Notes under the pieces: generated by a model
What the model saw: the letters and a program-made list of their open reading frames with translations, nothing else
Database searches by the model: none
Told to the model about the DNA's origin: nothing
Assembly: GCF_025153475.1 (NCBI RefSeq)
Contig: NZ_JANZXA010000006.1
Coordinates: 62,001-126,000, forward strand
Reading direction: 5' to 3'
From: Novosphingobium mangrovisedimenti
GTDB lineage: Bacteria > Pseudomonadota > Alphaproteobacteria > Sphingomonadales > Sphingomonadaceae
DNA: 64,000 bases
In this document: piece after piece, positions 59,103 to 64,000 of the stretch
Layout: every line of letters starts with the position of its first letter
Position numbering within the stretch: position 1 is the first letter of the stretch
Position numbers and translations under genes: made by a program

Positions 59103-62039
59103 TCAGTTGCCGAAAGTGCGCTGCCACCAGCCGCGGCGGGGCGGCTCCTGACTATCGCCTTCGCCTTCGGGCTCGCTCTCGCGGGAGCCATTCGCGTCAT
59201 TGGCGGCTTCCGGAGCGGCAGCGGGTTCGGCCGCCGGCTCTACGCTGGCCGGCGCCTCGGCGACCGGTTCCGGGGCAGGGGCCGGGGCTCCTTCCGCAGG
59301 CGTTTCCGCTTCGGCGGCCGGCTCGACCTTTTTGCGACGGGTGCGCTTGGGCTTCGCCGGCGCTTCCTCGGCTTCGGGTTCAGCCGTCGCGGCCTCGCCG
59401 GCGGCTTCCGCCTTGGCGGCGGGCGCCTTCTTGCGGCGGGTGCGCTTGGGCTTGGCTGGCGCTTCCTCGCCATCGGCCGGTGCCGCTTCGGCACTGGCTT
59501 CCGCCTCGGGAGCGGCCTCGGCTTCTATGGCCTCGGCTTCTACGGGCTCGGCCTTTTTGCGACGGGTGCGCTTGGGCTTGGCCGGAGCCTCCTCGGCCGC
59601 AGGTTCCGCCGAAGCGGCTTCCTCGGTGGCTTCCGCCTTGGCGGGCGCCTTCTTGCGGCGGGTGCGCTTGGGCTTGGCCGGCGCTTCCTCGGCCACCGCT
59701 TCAGCATCAGCGGCAGGCTCTGCCTCTGCTGCGGGTTCCGCTTCGACGACGGGCGCGGCTTCTGCCACGGGTTCGCCTTCCGGTGCGGGTTCTGCGGCAA
59801 CCGCTTCCCCTTCCGAAACCTCGCCTTCCTCGGCGCTACCTTCGGTCTCGCCCCCGTTTTCGCCATTGCGGCGACCGCGACGGCGGCGACCGCCACGGCG
59901 GCGGCGCTTGCGCGGTGCATCGGCCTCGTCGCCTTCGGCAGCTTCGGTTTCGGCGTCGGGCTCGCCGGCAGCCTCGTCACCCTCGGCCTCGTCGCCTTCG
60001 GTTTCTTCGCTCTCGCCGGTCTCCTCGAAGCCCTGCTCGTCGCCACGACTGCGGTTGCTGCGGCCACGGCGACGCTTGCGACGCTTCTTGCGGCCGGAAC
60101 CCTCGCCTTCCTCGCGGGCTTCCTCGATCAGATCCTCGTCGTCCTCGGGGAAGTCCTCATCCTCGATTTCGTCGACGATCGGTTCGAACTGCGGCACGAA
60201 CTCGTTGCGTGGGCCCGAGGACATCACGCGCATCTTGGCGCCTTCGTTCTCGCCCTCGGGGATCACTTCCACCGAAACGCCGTAGTGCGCCTCGATGTCG
60301 GCGAGGTCCGCGCGCTTGGCGTTGAGCAGGTAGACGGCCGCTTCGGTGGAGGCGAACAGCGTGACCACCACGCCCTTGCCCTTGGCCGCTTCGTCCTCGA
60401 TCAGGCGCAACGCCGAAAGGCCGGCGGAGCTGGCGGTACGGACAAGGCCCGAGCCGTCGCAGTGCGGGCACGAACGCGTCGTCGCTTCGAGCACACCGGT
60501 GCGCAGGCGCTGGCGGCTCATTTCCATCAGGCCGAAGCTCGAAATGCGGCCGACCTGGATGCGCGCGCGGTCGTTCTTGAGCGCGTCCTTCATTGCCTTC
60601 TCGACCTTGCGGACGTTCGATCCGTATTCCATGTCGATGAAGTCGATGACGACGAGGCCGGCCATGTCGCGCAGGCGCAGCTGGCGGGCGATCTCGTGCG
60701 CGGCCTCGATGTTGGTGGATACCGCGGTCGCCTCGATGCCGTGCTCCTTGGTCGAACGGCCCGAGTTGATGTCGATCGAGACCAGCGCCTCGGTCGGGTT
60801 GATGACGATGTAGCCGCCCGACTTGAGCTGCACGACCGGGTCGTACATCGCGGTCAGCTGGTCTTCCGCGCCGTAGCGCTGGAACAGCGGCACGGGGTCG
60901 GAATAGGGCTTCACCCGGCGCGCGTGGCTGGGCATCAGCAGCTTCATGAAGTCCTTGGCGGCGCGGTAGCCTTCCTCGCCCTCGACGACGACTTCCTCGA
61001 TCTCGCGATTGTAGATGTCGCGGATGGCGCGCTTGATGAGGTCGCTGTCCGAATGGATCAGCGCCGGTGCGGCCGATTTCAGCGTCTGTTCGCGCAGCTC
61101 GTCCCACAGGCGGGCGAGGTAGTCGAAGTCACGCTTGATTTCGGTCTTGGTGCGCTGAAGGCCGGCGGTGCGCACGATGCAGCCCATGCTGCGCGGCAGC
61201 TGGAGTTCGGCGATGATCGACTTGAGGCGCTTGCGGTCGCTGGCCGAGCTGATCTTGCGGCTGATGCCGCCGCCATGGCTCGAATTGGGCATGAGCACAC
61301 AGTAGCGGCCCGCGAGGCTGAGGTACGTGGTCAGCGCCGCGCCCTTGTTGCCGCGCTCTTCCTTGACGACCTGCACCAGCAGCACCTGGCGGCGGTGGAT
61401 GACGTCTTGGATCTTGTAGCGGCGGCGCAGCGCCATGCGCTTGGCGCGCAGCTCGTCGGCTTCCTTCGAGCGGCCACGGCCACGGCCCTGGCGGCGGCCC
61501 CGGCGGCGCGGGCTGTTGCCGTCGTCCTCGGAGGTTTCGGCCTCCGGATTGTCTTCGCCGTTCTCGTCGGAATCGCCGTTGTCGAAGCCGTTTTCGACAT
61601 TGCCGTCCTCGATCGTCGCGACCTGGTCCTTCTCGGACGTGTCGACCTCGGTCAGGCCGCCGTCGTCGAAGTCCTCGGAATCGCCGTCGCTCGAGGAATC
61701 GTCGTCCTCGTCATCGCCCTCGTTGGCGCGAAGTGCGGCTTCCTCCTCGGCGTGCGCGGCTTCCTCGGCGAGGAGGGCTTCGCGGTCTTCCTTGGGGATC
61801 TGGTAGTAATCGGGATGAATTTCGCTGAAGGCGAGGAAACCGTGACGGTTGCCGCCGAAATCGACGAAGGCAGCCTGGAGCGAAGGCTCCACGCGGGTTA
61901 CCTTCGCCAGGTAGATGTTACCTTTTATTTGCTTGCGTTCGGTCGATTCGAAATCGAACTCTTCAATGCGATTTCCCTTGAGTACCGCCACCCGCGTTTC
62001 TTCCGGGTGGCGCGCATCGATGAGCATGCGCGTTGCCAT
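59103..62039 (-). CDS. rne: Ribonuclease E/G
   Basis: A 978-residue endoribonuclease. The N-terminus (MATRMLIDARHPEETRVAVL), an S1 domain (about 35-245) split by an acidic and then basic insert (about 86-205), the catalytic DIN segment (SIDINSGRST) and the Zn-link CPHCDGSG are all present. The C-terminal third is low-complexity Ala/Glu/Pro/Lys, with EEAPAKPKRTRRKK repeated four times, and ends in a short basic and aromatic tail (RRGWWQRTFGN). It organises the RNA degradosome. GGAG lies 8 bases before the chosen ATG. A very long antisense frame over this gene is a composition artefact. Confidence 0.96.
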   Translation of the reverse strand: MATRMLIDARHPEETRVAVLKGNRIEEFDFESTERKQIKGNIYLAKVTRVEPSLQAAFVDFGGNRHGFLAFSEIHPDYYQIPKEDREALLAEEAAHAEEEAALRANEGDDEDDDSSSDGDSEDFDDGGLTEVDTSEKDQVATIEDGNVENGFDNGDSDENGEDNPEAETSEDDGNSPRRRGRRQGRGRGRSKEADELRAKRMALRRRYKIQDVIHRRQVLLVQVVKEERGNKGAALTTYLSLAGRYCVLMPNSSHGGGISRKISSASDRKRLKSIIAELQLPRSMGCIVRTAGLQRTKTEIKRDFDYLARLWDELREQTLKSAAPALIHSDSDLIKRAIRDIYNREIEEVVVEGEEGYRAAKDFMKLLMPSHARRVKPYSDPVPLFQRYGAEDQLTAMYDPVVQLKSGGYIVINPTEALVSIDINSGRSTKEHGIEATAVSTNIEAAHEIARQLRLRDMAGLVVIDFIDMEYGSNVRKVEKAMKDALKNDRARIQVGRISSFGLMEMSRQRLRTGVLEATTRSCPHCDGSGLVRTASSAGLSALRLIEDEAAKGKGVVVTLFASTEAAVYLLNAKRADLADIEAHYGVSVEVIPEGENEGAKMRVMSSGPRNEFVPQFEPIVDEIEDEDFPEDDEDLIEEAREEGEGSGRKKRRKRRRGRSNRSRGDEQGFEETGESEETEGDEAEGDEAAGEPDAETEAAEGDEADAPRKRRRRGGRRRRGRRNGENGGETEGSAEEGEVSEGEAVAAEPAPEGEPVAEAAPVVEAEPAAEAEPAADAEAVAEEAPAKPKRTRRKKAPAKAEATEEAASAEPAAEEAPAKPKRTRRKKAEPVEAEAIEAEAAPEAEASAEAAPADGEEAPAKPKRTRRKKAPAAKAEAAGEAATAEPEAEEAPAKPKRTRRKKVEPAAEAETPAEGAPAPAPEPVAEAPASVEPAAEPAAAPEAANDANGSRESEPEGEGDSQEPPRRGWWQRTFGN

Positions 62040-62643
62040 TACGTGATCTCCATACGCGCCTCGTCCCGGCCGGATCAGCCGGGGAAGCGCGATCTTGTTC
62101 GAAAATGCCCGATACGGAGGCGAAGGCCCGGCGCGGTGCGGCAAGGGTGTTCGTGTCCAGGGCAGGGGTAAACATGAAAACGGGGCAATCCAGCGCCCCG
62201 CCTGTGGCAATAGAGGCGACTGCCGCAGGGGCAGCCATCGTGTCTGCGAGAGGAAGATCGCGTGGCAAAACCGGACACGCGGGAAATTGCGGCCACACAG
62301 CTCGCGCCCTTTCGGGCGTCGGCTGGCAAGGCGGCAATTGGCTTCTCATGGCTCGCATCAACCTGTTCGGACCCGGAAACGGATTTTCCGGCATCGACGG
62401 CCCGGGGCATGGCCTGACCGGTCCTGTCCGGTGTCATCTGGTGATGCCTGGGCCGGAATGCGAGGACCGAAGGCGGAATGGCCCCGGGATCGAATTGGCC
62501 TAGCATTCAAGGCCGGTAACGGCAAGTTACTTGCCTACATTACGTTTAGTGCTGTTCTGGTTAAGGGAATCTTTCCCTAAAAACGGGGGAACACGAAGGG
62601 GTGGCATTGCCGGTTGCGGCAACTCCACCTAGGCAGGACCGCA
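62040..62643. promoter_or_regulatory. Divergent control region of rne and amidase
   Basis: 604 bases between divergent starts. On the rne side a CGGGGC-AATCCAGC-GCCCCG hairpin is present, which may belong to the long autoregulatory 5' leader usual for rne. On the amidase side a perfect palindrome GGCAAGT-T-ACTTGCC (62521-62535) lies 109 bases before the ATG. I see no gene. Confidence 0.5.
62521..62535. promoter_or_regulatory. Palindrome upstream of amidase
   Basis: GGCAAGT-T-ACTTGCC, with perfect 7-bp arms in the rne-amidase spacer. Loop length 1 argues against a hairpin and for a dimeric protein site. The regulator is unknown. Confidence 0.35.
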
Positions 62644-63513
62644 ATGTCGCGCATACTACAACTGCTGGTGATCCTGTCGGCGCCTCTGGCGCTGCTGGTT
62701 GCGGTTTTCGTGCTTCACAGGGCTATGGGTATTGCCGAAGATGGCGGTGGATACGTCGTCCGCTTCGACCTGCCGAGCATCGATGCACCGGTCGGTCTTC
62801 CCAGGGTGGACGGGCCGGCCGATTCCAGCCGGCCGTTGGTGGTTATCGATCCCGGCCATGGCGGCTTCGATCCGGGGGCGGGCACGGAGGCGGTGCAGGA
62901 AAAGGACGTGGCGCTGAAAGTGGCGCAGGCGATCCGCAAGCAGTTGCTCGACGGCGGCGGCGTGCGGGTGGCGCTGACGCGCGATACCGACCGCTTCGTC
63001 TCGCTGGCCGACCGCCCCGACATCGCGCGGCGGCTCAATGCCGACCTGTTCATCTCGATCCATGCCGACAGCGCCGAAAACGACGCGGCGCGCGGGGCCA
63101 GCGTCTATGTCCTGTCGGAAAAGGGCTCCAGCCAGGCCGCGGTACGTTTTGCCGCGCGCGAGAACGGCGCGGACCGGATCAACGGCGTTTCGCTTTCGCA
63201 GACGAACGACGCGGTTGGGGCGATCCTGCTCGACCTGTCGCAGCGCGGTGCCCAGGCCGGCTCTGCCGAACTGGCGGGACTGATGCTGCGAGAACTGCGC
63301 GAGGCGGACGTGGGGCTGCACCATGGTCGTGTCGAAACGGCGGCGCTGGCAGTGCTCAAGGCGCCGGACATTCCCTCGGTCCTGTTCGAGACCGGGTACA
63401 TCAACAACACGCAGGACTATGCCTTCCTGCGTTCCGCGCAGGGGCAGAAGACGCTTGCCCGGGCGACTGCCCGCGCGATCCGCGTCTACTTCGCGCGCAA
63501 GAGCGGCGTCTAG
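62644..63513 (+). CDS. N-acetylmuramoyl-L-alanine amidase (AmiC type)
   Basis: A 289-residue periplasmic amidase_3 enzyme. An N-terminal signal-anchor helix (LLVILSAPLALLVAVFVLH) is followed by the zinc-site motifs IDPGHGGFDPGA, the following Glu in EAVQEKDV, SIHADSAEN and the late catalytic Glu in LFETGYINN. It cuts peptide stems from the glycan to separate daughter cells. AGGA is 7 bases before the chosen ATG. Confidence 0.93.
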   Translation: MSRILQLLVILSAPLALLVAVFVLHRAMGIAEDGGGYVVRFDLPSIDAPVGLPRVDGPADSSRPLVVIDPGHGGFDPGAGTEAVQEKDVALKVAQAIRKQLLDGGGVRVALTRDTDRFVSLADRPDIARRLNADLFISIHADSAENDAARGASVYVLSEKGSSQAAVRFAARENGADRINGVSLSQTNDAVGAILLDLSQRGAQAGSAELAGLMLRELREADVGLHHGRVETAALAVLKAPDIPSVLFETGYINNTQDYAFLRSAQGQKTLARATARAIRVYFARKSGV

Positions 63514-63676
63514 GGCATCCCGGATGCGTGTCGGCCGGCAAGCTTGATGCCTGCCATCGCGGTTTTCTGTCCGGATGTGGCGACAAGGCTGGCAATCGTT
63601 CAGGGCTGAATTCGAGCACGCGACCTGGCCGGCGCCTGCAGTGAGCCTTTTCCTTGCCGCGCAACTTTACCCCTTG

Positions 63677-63703
63677 AAAGATGCGTTTGTTTTACATCTT
63701 TTT
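63677..63703 (+). terminator. Weak terminator-like hairpin
   Basis: AAAGATG (63677-63683) pairs with CATCTTT (63695-63701), followed by further T. It lies 163 bases after the amidase stop. Confidence 0.4.
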
Positions 63704-63785
63704 GCGAGGAGCCTAGGCGTTTTCAGCCCGTTCATGGAACGAGTACCTGCGCCTGCCCCTACAACAATCGTCCGGAAAGCATGCC

Positions 63786-64000
63786 GTGCTGAATAGGCTG
63801 ATGAAACGTTCCGCACAGCTCATGCCGCAAGCAGCCGTAGGCCATCTTGGCTGGCTGCGCGGTGCGATCGGGGCCTCCTTGGGCATACTCTCGGCTGGAG
63901 CTATCACTGCCGCTGTCCTGGGGACTGGCGATCCTGCCATTCCATGGCTTGTCGCGCCGATGGGCGCTTCGGCCGTGCTCGTCTTCGCGGTGCCGGCCAG
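63786..64000 (+). CDS. HPP family membrane protein (3' end outside window)
   Basis: The visible 71 residues include GAIGASLGILSAGAITAAV and IPWLVAPMGASAVLVFAVPA, matching the first two helices of the HPP (PF04982) family, whose members include plastid nitrite transporters. GGAAAG lies 7 bases before the GTG at 63786; an ATG at 63801 in the same frame is an alternative start. The reading frame continues past the window end. Confidence 0.82.
   Translation, partial: MLNRLMKRSAQLMPQAAVGHLGWLRGAIGASLGILSAGAITAAVLGTGDPAIPWLVAPMGASAVLVFAVPA

Noticed and set aside
58971-62171. Very long open frame antisense to RNase E
   Set aside because: It exists because of biased third-position GC and the low-complexity tail of rne; its product is Gly/Ala/Arg/Leu-rich without any domain, whereas the opposite strand encodes a canonical RNase E.

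Overview
The window is high-GC DNA from an aerobic alphaproteobacterium, most likely a sphingomonad (Novosphingobium/Sphingobium type). I infer this from the exosortase A (XrtA) exopolysaccharide locus, the cydAB-cydDC layout, the alphaproteobacterial RNase E with an acidic insert in its S1 domain, and an intergenic repeat of the GCTCAGGCTGAGCCTGTCGAAG type that is common in sphingomonads. I see no tRNA, rRNA, CRISPR, transposase or phage gene.

Layout. 1-4261: 3' end of an RND efflux adaptor, its permease and an ArsR regulator with BigR/SqrR-like cysteines, followed by thioredoxin 2 and a methyltransferase. 5665-11870: cytochrome bd oxidase (cydA, cydB and the tiny cydX) facing its assembly transporter cydDC. 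11871-14525: a stand-alone LigD-type polymerase domain, then a P450 with its own [2Fe-2S] ferredoxin. 14532-17165: molybdate uptake (modA, modB, a short modC) behind a DNA-binding-only ModE-like regulator. 17166-17700 is AT-rich and has no convincing gene. 18032-22160: a three-part EmrA/EmrB/OprM-type efflux operon with an inverted repeat at its promoter. 22230-25038: a tyrosine phosphatase-like protein, an alpha/beta hydrolase and thioredoxin reductase.

25049-43667 is the central feature: an almost complete XrtA/PEP-CTERM-associated exopolysaccharide locus. The left arm runs leftward (two alpha/beta-hydrolase-fold proteins, an acyl carrier protein, an acyltransferase). The right arm runs rightward (acyl-CoA ligase, PLP decarboxylase, export lipoprotein, chain-length protein, tyrosine kinase, outer-membrane protein, ATPase, deacetylase, FemAB protein, glycosyltransferase, exosortase A fused to EpsI, amidotransferase). 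The two arms start head to head with overlapping start codons. A CHASE2 / degenerate GGDEF / EAL protein (43896-46199) follows and probably couples the locus to cyclic-di-GMP. Just beyond it is a small unit with a strong ribosome binding site, a 15-codon Trp-rich frame, two hairpins and a terminator-like stem (46282-46430), which I do not recognise.

46574-48947: zapE, a thioesterase and sdhB on the minus strand. 49274-53631: an uncharacterised small protein, a TPR protein with two TonB-C-like domains, a thioredoxin-fold protein and a second DHA2 efflux pump. 53805-56667: four tightly coupled genes (SDR, cupin, glutathione transferase, esterase). Then come a badly deleted molybdopterin oxidoreductase remnant (56760-57086), a methyltransferase and intergenic repeats. 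57898-62039: a zinc-ribbon membrane protein and RNase E. 62644-63513: an N-acetylmuramoyl-L-alanine amidase. The window ends inside an HPP-family membrane protein.
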